Positions 1 through 7,633 of a stretch of DNA of 64,000 nt are shown in pieces. The first letter of the stretch is position 1. Each line of letters opens with the position of its first letter. Source of the DNA: Amarolinea sp964580725 (lineage in GTDB: Bacteria; Chloroflexota; Anaerolineae; SSC4; Amarolineaceae); contig CAZOLV010000008.1 of assembly GCA_964580725.1 (NCBI GenBank), positions 1 through 64,000 on the forward strand. The letters run 5' to 3'. A program made the translations under genes and the position numbers. The notes under the pieces were generated by a model that was not told where the DNA came from, made no database searches, and saw only the letters and a list, made by a program, of their open reading frames with translations.

Positions 1-13
1 TGCGACTTTCTTG

Positions 14-46
14 CCTGACAGACTTCTCGCTGGCGCACCTGTCAGG
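14..46. repeat. Short inverted repeat upstream of the mutase gene
   Basis: CCTGACAG at 14-21 pairs with CTGTCAGG at 39-46, an 8-bp stem with a 17-base loop. The same core occurs in the palindrome array at 60.8-61.1 kb and in the 62-bp insertion at 12.07 kb, so it is probably another member of that short-palindrome family. It lies between the window edge and the mutase gene. It could act as a hairpin in the upstream transcript, but there is no T-tract that would make it an intrinsic terminator. Confidence 0.5.
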
Positions 47-77
47 TCTTTCCCCTGTTGTAGACGGGAGTATGCTT

Positions 78-1775
78 ATGATAGAAAACGACCTCAGACC
101 CCTGAGCGAGGTACTGACCGCCTGGGAGATCGGCGACCTGGCCCGGTCGTTGCACAAAGCGCCGGAGCGACCAGAGGCGCAGGCGGCTCAACGTCTGTTC
201 ACGCCGCTGGACGCCGGCCCGCAGCCGCCGCCCGCCGCCGACCAGCAGTGGTACCTCGACAAGCTCGGCTTCCCCGGTCAATTCCCCTTCACGCGCGGCG
301 TCCAGCCCACGATGTACCGCAGCCGCTTCTGGACAATGCGCCAATACGCCGGTTATGGCACCGCCGCAGAGGCCAACGAACGCTTTCGCTACCTCCTGCG
401 CCAGGGCCAAACCGGGCTGAGCGTCGCTTTCGACCTGGCGACCCAGATCGGCTACGACAGCGACGACCCGCTGGCCGCCGGCGAGGTGGGTCAGGCTGGC
501 GTGGCCATTGACTCGCTGGCCGACATGGAAGCGCTGCTGGACGGTATCCCGCTCGACCGGGTCAGCATCAGCATGACGATCAACGCGCCCGCCAGCGTGC
601 TCTTGGCGATGGTCATCGCCGCCGGCGAGAAGCGCGGCGTGCCCGCCGGCCAATTGACCGGCACCATCCAAAACGACATTCTGAAGGAGTATGTGGCGCG
701 CGGCGCATACATCTTCCCGCCGCAGCCCAGCGTGCGCCTGGCCGCCGACACGATCGCCTTTTGCGCCCGCCATGCGCCACGTTGGAACGCCATCAGCGTC
801 AGCGGGTATCACATCCGCGACGCCGGCAGCACCGCCGCCCAGGAAATGGCCTTCGCCATCGCCAACGCCATCGCCTACGCCGATGCCGTGCTGGCGCGCG
901 GCGTGCCCATTGACGATTTTGCCGCCCGTATCTCCTGGATCTTCAACACGCAGAACAACTTCTTCGAGGAAGCGGCCAAATACCGGGCGCTGCGTCGCCT
1001 TTGGGCCTCGATCCTGCGTGACCGCTACGGGGCGCAAAAACCGGCCAGCATGACCCTGCGCACGCATGTTCAAACTGGCGGCGCAACCCTGACGGCGCAG
1101 CAGCCGTTGAACAACATCGCCCGCGCCGGTTTTCAGGCGTTGGCCTCGGTGCTTGGCGGCATACAGAGCCTGGCCCTCAGTTGCTACGACGAGGCACTGG
1201 CCCTGCCCACCGAGGAGGCGCAGGCCACCGCCCTACGCACACAGCAGATCATCGCCCACGAACTGGGTGTGACCGAAGTGATCGATCCGCTGGCCGGTTC
1301 CTACTACGTCGAGGCGCTGACCGACCGCCTGGAGGCCGAAGCGCGCACGCTGCTCGACAAGATCGAGCAGATGGGCGGCTCGATCCCGGCCATCCAAAGC
1401 GGTTGGATGCAGCAGCAGATCGCCGACAGCGCCTGGCAGCAGCAGCAAGCCGTCGAAAACGGCCGTCAGGTCATCGTGGGCGTCAACGCCTATCAGTCGC
1501 CCGGCGAACAGCGTCCGGTCGGCATCTTCCGGCCCGATCCTGAAACCTTCCGTATCCAGCAGGCGCGCCTGCAGCGGGTGCGCACCGTGCGCGACGCCGG
1601 CGCCGTCGCCGCCACGCTGGCCAATCTACGCGACGCTGCACAAGCGCCGGCCGGGCCTGAAATCAACCTGATGCTTCCCATCCTCGACGCCGTGCGCGCC
1701 TACGCCACCCTGGGCGAGATTTGCGCCGTGCTGCGCCAGGAGTGGGGCGAGTATACCCCGCCCATCGTCATCTAG
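78..1775 (+). CDS. Methylmalonyl-CoA mutase, catalytic (large) subunit without B12 domain
   Basis: Predicted to interconvert (R)-methylmalonyl-CoA and succinyl-CoA in propionate catabolism. The 565-aa protein has the family TIM-barrel signatures: YLDKLGFPGQFPFTRG and QPTMYRSRFWTMRQYAGYG near residues 65-100, SVAFDLATQIGYDSDDP, then SVSGYHIRDAGS and a QTGGATLTAQQPLNN block in the second half. It ends after about 565 residues, so the C-terminal cobalamin-binding domain (DxHxxG) is absent, as in split mutases with a separate small subunit; that subunit is not in the window. ATG codons lie at 72 and 78. GGGAG at 66-70 is 1 base from the first and 7 bases from the second, so 78 is preferred. It fits with the propionyl-CoA carboxylase operon at 34-40 kb. 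A related mutase such as isobutyryl-CoA mutase cannot be excluded. Confidence 0.9.
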   Translation: MIENDLRPLSEVLTAWEIGDLARSLHKAPERPEAQAAQRLFTPLDAGPQPPPAADQQWYLDKLGFPGQFPFTRGVQPTMYRSRFWTMRQYAGYGTAAEANERFRYLLRQGQTGLSVAFDLATQIGYDSDDPLAAGEVGQAGVAIDSLADMEALLDGIPLDRVSISMTINAPASVLLAMVIAAGEKRGVPAGQLTGTIQNDILKEYVARGAYIFPPQPSVRLAADTIAFCARHAPRWNAISVSGYHIRDAGSTAAQEMAFAIANAIAYADAVLARGVPIDDFAARISWIFNTQNNFFEEAAKYRALRRLWASILRDRYGAQKPASMTLRTHVQTGGATLTAQQPLNNIARAGFQALASVLGGIQSLALSCYDEALALPTEEAQATALRTQQIIAHELGVTEVIDPLAGSYYVEALTDRLEAEARTLLDKIEQMGGSIPAIQSGWMQQQIADSAWQQQQAVENGRQVIVGVNAYQSPGEQRPVGIFRPDPETFRIQQARLQRVRTVRDAGAVAATLANLRDAAQAPAGPEINLMLPILDAVRAYATLGEICAVLRQEWGEYTPPIVI

Positions 1776-1804
1776 CGCCGCCGTGACCACGCCCGCTGTG
1801 CGCC

Positions 1805-2794
1805 TCAAGCCACATAGGCGCGCAGCAGGGTGGCCGGCGTGACTGCGTGCACTTGAAATGGCCCCATCTCGGCCGGCAGCAGGCAGAACTGCACGGCGGG
1901 CAGCGGCGTCTCGGCGATCACCGCCTGGCCGCTCACCGTTCCCCAAATCTCAAGGCTTTCGCCGTCACAGCGACCGGCGAAACTGGCGCCCGCCGCCAGC
2001 GCAACCCGTTCGACGACGAAGTAGTGATTGCGGCACAGTTCCCACCGTTCGACGCCCGGTCCGCCCGTCAGCGGGCGCGGCTCTCCCACACCCGGCTCGA
2101 CGCGGCTGAAATCAATCACAGTGAGCGCCTGAGCGATGTGCAGAGGTCGCGGCTGGCCGTTGGCGTCCATCCGGTTCCAATCGTAGACGCGATAGGTGGT
2201 GTTGGAGTTTTGCTGAATCTCGGCAATCAGCAGGCCGCCCAGGATGGCGTGCAGGGTACCGGCCGGCACGCAGACGTGATCGCCGGTCTTGACCGGCAGT
2301 TCGTGCAGCAGCGTCTCGACGCAGCCCGCGGCCAGCGCTTGGCGAAAAGTCGTCGCATCGGCGCCCGGTTTGACACCCAGAATCAAGCGCGCCCCCGGCT
2401 CGGCGTGCAGCACGACCCACATCTCGGTCTTGCCCAGTTCGTTGCCCTCATGCGTCTGAGCGTAGGCGTCATCGGGATGCACCTGCACCGACAGGGGCGC
2501 CTGCGCATCGAGCAGTTTGACCAGCAGGGGAAATTTGCCGCGCGCCTGCGCCCAGGCGTTGCGGCGGCCAACCAGGCGCAGGCCAAGCCTCTCCTGCAAC
2601 GCGCTGAGCGGCAGCCCTGCCCACGGCCCATTGGCCACGCAGGCGTCGCCGTCGGGATGAGCGGCAATCTCCCAACTTTCGGCCACAACGCCATCCGGCG
2701 GCAGTTGGCGACCAAGTTCGGCCAGGTTGCGCCCGCCCCACAGGTAATTCTTGAGCACAGGGATAAATGTCAGTGGATAGAGATCGTTCGTCAT
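1805..2794 (-). CDS. manA: Mannose-6-phosphate isomerase, class I
   Basis: Interconverts fructose-6-phosphate and mannose-6-phosphate in the cytoplasm, feeding mannose into sugar-nucleotide synthesis. The 329-aa protein matches the short Bacillus-type class I family. It has N-terminal YLWGGRNL and the metal-binding SVQVHPDD motif (Gln104, His106). Glu124 lies in KTEMW and His182 in GTLHAIL, with the ligand spacing expected for this type. IAEIQQNSNTTYRVYDWNR follows. It converges with the mutase gene, 29 bp apart, and lies 123 bp downstream of RNase Z on the same strand. No good Shine-Dalgarno is seen; the 14 bases before ATG include an A8 run. It may supply precursors for the glycan genes at 51-57 kb, which is inference. 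Confidence 0.93.
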   Translation of the reverse strand: MTNDLYPLTFIPVLKNYLWGGRNLAELGRQLPPDGVVAESWEIAAHPDGDACVANGPWAGLPLSALQERLGLRLVGRRNAWAQARGKFPLLVKLLDAQAPLSVQVHPDDAYAQTHEGNELGKTEMWVVLHAEPGARLILGVKPGADATTFRQALAAGCVETLLHELPVKTGDHVCVPAGTLHAILGGLLIAEIQQNSNTTYRVYDWNRMDANGQPRPLHIAQALTVIDFSRVEPGVGEPRPLTGGPGVERWELCRNHYFVVERVALAAGASFAGRCDGESLEIWGTVSGQAVIAETPLPAVQFCLLPAEMGPFQVHAVTPATLLRAYVA

Positions 2795-2917
2795 GCGTTT
2801 TTTTTCATCCTGAGGAAATCGAATGCAGAGTTGCGCCGGGAACTGACATTCGGGCTGCGACGTTTCCGAAACCAGACGACAGCAGCGCCCGGCAGCGGCA
2901 GTTGCACCGGCGCCGCA

Positions 2918-3892
2918 TCAGCGCACGGGCAGTTCGCGGCCGCTGGCGCGATTGAGCAGTTCGATCGGTTTGCCCTTGACGATGCGAAAATGGTCGAAAT
3001 CGTTGGCCACGATGACGGCGGGAAAGATGGGGCGGGCCTCGTCCAACACCTGCTGCGCATGGTAGCGGCGCGAGAGGTGGGTCAGGATCAGTTGTTTGAC
3101 GTTGGCGGCGGCGGCCAGGCGGGCCGCATCGGCCGCCGTCAGGTGCCCAAACTCACGCGCCAGCGCCAATTCGTCCATGCAGTAGGTGGATTCGATCACC
3201 AGCGCATCGGCCTCGTGGGCAATCTGCTCCAGCCCCGTCGTTTCGCTGATGTCGTTGATGAACACCAGCCTGGCCCCCTTGACCACCGGGCCAAGAACAT
3301 CATCGGGGGTCACGACCCGGCCATCGGCCAGCGTGATGCTTTCGCCGTCCACCAGCCGCCGGCGCACCGGGCCGGCCGGCACACCGAGCGCCTCCGCCTG
3401 CTCAGCCAGAAATGGGCGCCGGGCGCGCTCCTGGAAGACAAAACCGAAACATTCTGGCCCGCGGTGTTCGACGGGAAAGGCGCTGACGACGAAATCGCGC
3501 GTTTCGAGCAGCGGTTCGTTGTTGCGCAACGGGTTGAGCGAGACGGTCATGGGCAGCCGGGTCGTTCCGAAGACCACCCGCAGCAGCCCTTCGATGCGCT
3601 TGAGCGCCGCCCGTCCACCGAAAACATCGAGCCGTTCCAACGTCTCCCACCGCCCCAGGGTAGACGCCAGCCCCCCCAAACCGAGGATATGATCGAGATG
3701 ACCATGCGTGATCAGAATACGATCCAAACGCTTGAAACCAAGCCCGCTGCGCAAGAGCTGGCGCTGCGTGCCCTCCCCACAGTCAATCATGAAGCGGTAC
3801 TCGCCGTGCATCACCATTGCCGACGAGAGTCCACGCTGCACCGATGGGGCAGACGCCGACGTACCCAAAAACACGACCTCGAACATGCTCAC
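2918..3892 (-). CDS. rnz: Ribonuclease Z (tRNA 3' endonuclease)
   Basis: Metallo-beta-lactamase-fold endonuclease that removes tRNA 3' trailers. The 324-aa protein opens with EVVFLGTSASAPS and has the zinc motif THGHLDH. With the GTG start at 3892 the ligands fall at His63, His65, Asp67 and His68, the numbering I recall for Bacillus RNase Z, which supports this start over ATG at 3886. AGGAG at 3898-3902 is 5 bases from the GTG. HLSRRYHAQQ near the C-terminus is also typical. A good promoter lies just upstream (3920-3948). This is relevant locally because the tRNA-Thr gene at 51 kb does not encode CCA. Confidence 0.93.
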   Translation of the reverse strand: MSMFEVVFLGTSASAPSVQRGLSSAMVMHGEYRFMIDCGEGTQRQLLRSGLGFKRLDRILITHGHLDHILGLGGLASTLGRWETLERLDVFGGRAALKRIEGLLRVVFGTTRLPMTVSLNPLRNNEPLLETRDFVVSAFPVEHRGPECFGFVFQERARRPFLAEQAEALGVPAGPVRRRLVDGESITLADGRVVTPDDVLGPVVKGARLVFINDISETTGLEQIAHEADALVIESTYCMDELALAREFGHLTAADAARLAAAANVKQLILTHLSRRYHAQQVLDEARPIFPAVIVANDFDHFRIVKGKPIELLNRASGRELPVR

Positions 3893-3919
3893 TTCTTCTC
3901 CTGCTCAGAGTTTGGGGCG

Positions 3920-3948
3920 ATTATACCACCGCAACGAAGGGCCTCCAA
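3920..3948 (-). promoter_or_regulatory. Sigma70-type promoter for rnz
   Basis: On the minus strand TTGGAG (3948-3943) is followed by a 17-bp spacer and TATAAT (3925-3920), placing transcription start near 3913, about 20 bases before the GTG of rnz. It lies in the gap between rnz and the divergent transglycosylase gene, which argues that the transglycosylase reading frame does not truly begin further upstream. Confidence 0.7.
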
Positions 3949-3973
3949 GCGCAATGGCGACAGCCTGCGCCGT

Positions 3974-6310
3974 TTGGCGCTCTCTCTGCTCGTCGTTATA
4001 CTGATGGCCGCGACGTTGGTTCCTACCGCCGCCCTGGCAGCGTCGCCGGCGCAGACGCCCACGCCGGCGCGCCTGGCCGATCTGTTGCAGGACGGTTTGC
4101 GCCAGCAGCGCAACGGCAATCACGCCGCCGCGCGCGTCGCCTTCCAAACCCTGCTCACCCGTGCGACCACCGATGCGCTGGCGGCGGATGCTGCCTTTCA
4201 TCTGGGCGAGAGCAATCAGGCCGATGGGTTGCACGCCGAGGCGATCAAGGCTTTCGAGGATTTTCTGCGCCGCGCCCCCCGCCATGTGCGCCGCGCCGAC
4301 GCTCAGTTTCACCTGGGCGAGGCGCATCAGGCGCTGGCCCACTGGCAGGCGGCCCGCGCCGCTTTCCAGGACTATCTAAGAAATGGGTCGCCGCTACTGG
4401 CCTACGATGTGCATTTGCGTCTGGCGACCGTGGCCAACGCGCTGAATCAGCCCGCAGCGGCCGCTGCGGCCTATCAGGCGGCTGTCCAGGCGGCGGCCAA
4501 CCGGGTTTTGGCGCTGCGCGCCCGTGAGCAGTGGGCCGCCGCTGCCAGCGGTCAGGGTGACTTCGCCGGCGCTCTGGCCCAGTACCAGGCCATCCTCATG
4601 CTGGCTCAAAACGCCCCCTACCGGGCGGAGATGAGCGCCCTGGCCGGCGATGCCGCCTGGCAGCTTGGACGCCGCGCCGATGCTGAAAGCTACTGGCGCG
4701 CCGCTATCAGTCTGGCGCCGCGTGGCGCCGCCGCATATCAAGCGCTCATTCATCTGGTCGAAAACGAGCTACCGGTTGATTCTTTCACCCGCGGCCTGGT
4801 TGATTTCGAGAACGACGCCCTGCGCCCCGCCGTCGCTGCGCTGACCGCCTTTCTGGCGGGGCCGGCCGATTCCCGCCGCGGCGAGGCCCTGGCGCTGCTG
4901 GCGCGCAGCTATCAGGGGCTGCAGGACTATCCCAACGCCCTGGCCACGTGGGACCGTCTGCTGGCCGGCAACGCCAGCGATCCAGCCTGGGGCGGCGCCT
5001 GGCTCGGCAAGGCGGAGACGCAGCGTCTGGCCAACGATCGCCCTGGCGCCATCGCCACGCTGCGCGCTTTCGTGCAGCGTAGCCCTGACCATGCGCAAGC
5101 CCCGGCGGCGCTGTTGGAGCTGGCGCGCCAGTTGGAGCGCAGCGAGGATTATCGCGCCGCCGCCGATTATCAGGTCCTGTTGGCCGATTCATCTCCACAG
5201 CACGCCTCGGCGGCCAATGCGCTGCTGCGCGCCGGCATCAACCGTTACCGGCTGAATCAGATTAGCAGCGCCGTGACCCTTTGGCAGCGCGGGTTGAAGA
5301 ACGATGCAAACGGCGCCGATGCGCCGATGTTGCGGTTGTGGTTGGGCAAGGGATTGCTGGCGCAGCGTCAACGAACGGAGGCGTTGGCGGCCTGGAAAGC
5401 GGTCTTCACACAGGCGCCGGAAAGCTACGCCGGACTGCGCGCACGCGCCCTGGCATTGCAGGCAGGTTCGACACTGACGGCGACGGTCAGCGCGCCGCTC
5501 GCTGGCCGGACCGACGATGGCAGCCAGGCGTTTGCCGAGCGTTGGCTGCGCACCTGGGTCGAGTCGGCGCCGGCCACGGGCAGTCTGGCCACGCCCACCG
5601 CCCGACTGCGCGGCGATCCGGACTGGCAGCGGGGTCAGGCCTATCTGGCGCTGCGCCTGCGCGGGCCGGCGCTAGAGGCGTTCGAACTGACGCGCACGCG
5701 TTTCTGGAACGATCCTCTGCTGGTCTATCAGATGGCTGTGGCCTTCGACGACCTGGGCGTCTATCGTCTGAGCGTCATCAGTGCGGCGCGGCTGATCGCC
5801 CTGGCACCGGTTGGTCAGGTCAGTGCGGCGCCGCTCTTCATCCAGCGCTTGGCCTATCCCCGTCACTTCGACGATCTAGTCATGGAAGAGACGGCACGCT
5901 TCCAGGTGGATCCGCTGTTGGTCTATGCCATGATCCGACAGGAGAGCCTGTTCGAGCCAGGCGCCGAAAGTTCGGCAGCGGCGCGCGGCCTGATGCAGGT
6001 CATCCCAAGCACGGGGCGTTGGATTGCCGGCGAGTTGGATATGGATGATTACACAGACAGTGACCTCTATCGCCCGTGGGTCAGCGTCAAATTTGGGGTC
6101 TTCTATACGATGCGTGGGTTGCGCGCCGCCGATGGCAACACGGCAACGGCGCTGGTCGGTTACAACGCCGGGCCGGGCAACGCCGCGTTCTGGCGTCAAC
6201 GCAGCGGCGCAGACGAGGATCTGTTCTACGAAACGGTCAGCCTGACAGAGCCACGCGCCTACCTCAGCCTGATCACGATCCACCGCGCCCATTACGTCCG
6301 GTTGTATTGA
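3974..6310 (+). CDS. Secreted lytic murein transglycosylase with TPR-like repeats
   Basis: Predicted to cleave peptidoglycan glycan strands outside the membrane. It starts with a hydrophobic signal sequence ending ...VPTAALA-ASP. A long helical solenoid of TPR-like repeats follows (HLGESNQADGLHAEAIKAF and similar, residues ~40-600). A C-terminal SLT domain has the catalytic Glu in MIRQES (~residue 657), then AARGLMQVIPSTG and ALVGYNAGPGN. The layout resembles Slt70. The reading frame is open for over 2 kb upstream, but that part is antisense to manA and rnz. No ATG or GTG precedes the signal peptide, so TTG at 3974 is used here (778 aa). CTG at 3965 would add MRR and make a better signal N-region; ATG at 4004 would cut into the signal. 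The 5' end is therefore uncertain. Confidence 0.85.
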   Translation: MALSLLVVILMAATLVPTAALAASPAQTPTPARLADLLQDGLRQQRNGNHAAARVAFQTLLTRATTDALAADAAFHLGESNQADGLHAEAIKAFEDFLRRAPRHVRRADAQFHLGEAHQALAHWQAARAAFQDYLRNGSPLLAYDVHLRLATVANALNQPAAAAAAYQAAVQAAANRVLALRAREQWAAAASGQGDFAGALAQYQAILMLAQNAPYRAEMSALAGDAAWQLGRRADAESYWRAAISLAPRGAAAYQALIHLVENELPVDSFTRGLVDFENDALRPAVAALTAFLAGPADSRRGEALALLARSYQGLQDYPNALATWDRLLAGNASDPAWGGAWLGKAETQRLANDRPGAIATLRAFVQRSPDHAQAPAALLELARQLERSEDYRAAADYQVLLADSSPQHASAANALLRAGINRYRLNQISSAVTLWQRGLKNDANGADAPMLRLWLGKGLLAQRQRTEALAAWKAVFTQAPESYAGLRARALALQAGSTLTATVSAPLAGRTDDGSQAFAERWLRTWVESAPATGSLATPTARLRGDPDWQRGQAYLALRLRGPALEAFELTRTRFWNDPLLVYQMAVAFDDLGVYRLSVISAARLIALAPVGQVSAAPLFIQRLAYPRHFDDLVMEETARFQVDPLLVYAMIRQESLFEPGAESSAAARGLMQVIPSTGRWIAGELDMDDYTDSDLYRPWVSVKFGVFYTMRGLRAADGNTATALVGYNAGPGNAAFWRQRSGADEDLFYETVSLTEPRAYLSLITIHRAHYVRLY

Positions 6311-6382
6311 TTGATGGGGAGATCAATCCTGTCAAACAAGACGCCGGGCTTCGACAGGCTCAGCCTGCGCCGGCCGGTATCG

Positions 6383-6405
6383 CGTGGGGCGTGATTCGCC
6401 CCACG
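6383..6405. terminator. Bidirectional hairpin between convergent genes
   Basis: CGTGGGGCG (6383-6391) and CGCCCCACG (6397-6405) form a perfect 9-bp stem with a TGATT loop. It lies between the end of the transglycosylase gene and the end of the convergent Rpn-like gene, where a shared terminator is expected. There is no T-tract on either strand, so its strength is uncertain. A copy of the CGACAGGCTCAGCC interspersed motif lies just upstream (6350-6365). Confidence 0.45.
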
Positions 6406-6421
6406 GCACGCGTCCACGCAG

Positions 6422-7012
6422 CTATTCAGCCGGACCAGTAAGGTCGTTCAAGAAGGCCGCCGCGCTCTCGGTCTTGATCGCGACCTGATGCAGGTGGATC
6501 AACAAGCCATAGTTGGAAATGGCTTCGAGAGCCTGTTCGATCTGCTCGATCGTCGCCAGCGAAACGTGGAAGCGCGTGTGGAGGGTCAAGACGATGGTCT
6601 GGCGCAACGTCGCCAGTTCTCCGATTTGGCGTCCCTGCTCGATTCCCCGTTTGATTCCTTGTTCGATTCCTCGTTCGATCCCTTGTTCGATTCCTCGTTC
6701 GATCCCTTGTTCGACCCCCTTCTCGACGCCGATCTTGAACCCTTCCTGTTTGGCCTCTTCGCGAATGTGCCGCAGATAGGGGGTATTCAACAACTGTTCG
6801 TCAACCATTGCGCGTGCCATTTTCAGCACCTCCTCGTCCTCGATCAAATTCAACAAGGCCGCCAGCATTTCCGCCTGCTGCTGTGTGTTCTCGACCATCT
6901 TCATCCTGCTGACCACGGCCGGCAGCACTTGCGCCGGCTCACGCATGCGCATCTGGCCCACGAGCGCCAGCAGCGCCGGTTTGCCGACCGCCAGCAGATC
7001 GGCGGCGTCCAT
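6422..7012 (-). CDS. Rpn-family nuclease/transposase-like protein, C-terminal part after an in-frame TGA
   Basis: This 196-aa reading frame is the C-terminal half of a protein whose N-terminal half is the next gene upstream (7016-7438). Both halves are in the same frame, joined through ...PLRL-TGA-E-MDAADLL. It carries the helical middle typical of Rpn/transposase_31 proteins and a strongly repetitive stretch of GIEQGIERG-like tetrapeptides (residues ~95-130), characteristic of that family's C-terminus. ATG at 7012 lies 3 bases after the TGA, so re-initiation by translational coupling is possible, but the catalytic core is in the other half. Most likely the gene is freshly broken. The family is linked to recA-independent horizontal transfer. 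Confidence 0.65.
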   Translation of the reverse strand: MDAADLLAVGKPALLALVGQMRMREPAQVLPAVVSRMKMVENTQQQAEMLAALLNLIEDEEVLKMARAMVDEQLLNTPYLRHIREEAKQEGFKIGVEKGVEQGIERGIEQGIERGIEQGIKRGIEQGRQIGELATLRQTIVLTLHTRFHVSLATIEQIEQALEAISNYGLLIHLHQVAIKTESAAAFLNDLTGPAE

Positions 7013-7015
7013 CTC

Positions 7016-7438
7016 TCACAGCCGCAGCGGCAAATAGCGCCACACCAGACTCGGTTCGCCCTGTAACCCGATGGTCTGGTATACGCCCTGATCGCCCGCA
7101 CCGGCGCCCTGACCGACGTAGATCACCGCACTCTGCAGCCGGCAGCGGCCGCCAGGCGACTGATCCCCCCACATCTGGATGGCGGCGCGCGACATGTAGT
7201 CCAACATGCGCCAGGGCATCGGCTTCTGACTGCGCTTGCCCTGCAACTCGATGTGCAGCAGCAGCACCTCGTTGTCCAACTCGGTCACCTCGAACAGCAG
7301 ATCGCTGTGCAGACGCGAGGCGGGCAGTTCCACGTTCAGCAGACGCACAGACTGCACCGGCCGATCCAACAGCCATTCGGCGAAAGTCTGCTTGAAGGCG
7401 ACGATCAGGTTCTTCAGTGGGCTGTCAATGCGGGCCAT
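7016..7438 (-). CDS. Rpn-family PD-(D/E)XK nuclease, N-terminal catalytic part (nonsense-truncated)
   Basis: The 140-aa product has the N-terminal pattern of Rpn-family PD-(D/E)XK nucleases: AFKQTFAEWLL, then HSDLLFEV (Asp) and LHIELQGKR (the E-x-Q variant of the catalytic core), then MPWRMLDYM. It stops at a TGA (7018-7016) after PLRL. In related proteins a Trp-Glu (LWE-like) sequence is expected there, and one G-to-A change (TGG to TGA) would explain it. TGA is a normal stop in neighbouring genes, so recoding is unlikely. The start is ATG at 7438 with AAGGAGG-like bases just upstream. Confidence 0.65.
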   Translation of the reverse strand: MARIDSPLKNLIVAFKQTFAEWLLDRPVQSVRLLNVELPASRLHSDLLFEVTELDNEVLLLHIELQGKRSQKPMPWRMLDYMSRAAIQMWGDQSPGGRCRLQSAVIYVGQGAGAGDQGVYQTIGLQGEPSLVWRYLPLRL

Positions 7439-7516
7439 GCAAGCCTCCTTGTGATCGTTGCGGTCGTATGCGACCAGTTCGCACAGCTAACGGTGACGAC
7501 GTGCAAATTCCCCACA

Positions 7517-7610
7517 CCCTCGGCCGCAACAGGCTCAGCCGGCAGAAATCCCCGCTCCCTGAGCCTGTCGAAGGGAGCGGAACGCCCTCGGCTGCGACAG
7601 GCTCGGCCAG
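7517..7610. repeat. Cluster of CGACAGGCTCAG-type interspersed repeats
   Basis: Two diverged direct copies, 7517-7542 and 7585-7610, share CCCTCGGCnGCnACAGGCTC. Between them CCGCTCCCT (7552-7560) and AGGGAGCGG (7572-7580) form a 9-bp hairpin around GAGCCTGTCGA. Related copies occur at 6350-6365, 34076-34092 and inside the RHS relic at 49.97-50.11 kb. They occupy the gap between the Rpn gene start and the end of the protease gene. Confidence 0.6.
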
Positions 7611-7633
7611 CGAAATCCACTGCCCACTGCGAA

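Noticed and set aside
1847..3973. Long open frame upstream of the transglycosylase, giving a 1487-aa protein
   Set aside because: It runs antisense through manA and rnz and across the rnz promoter, and the encoded sequence has no domain character. The signal peptide begins only near 3965-4004.
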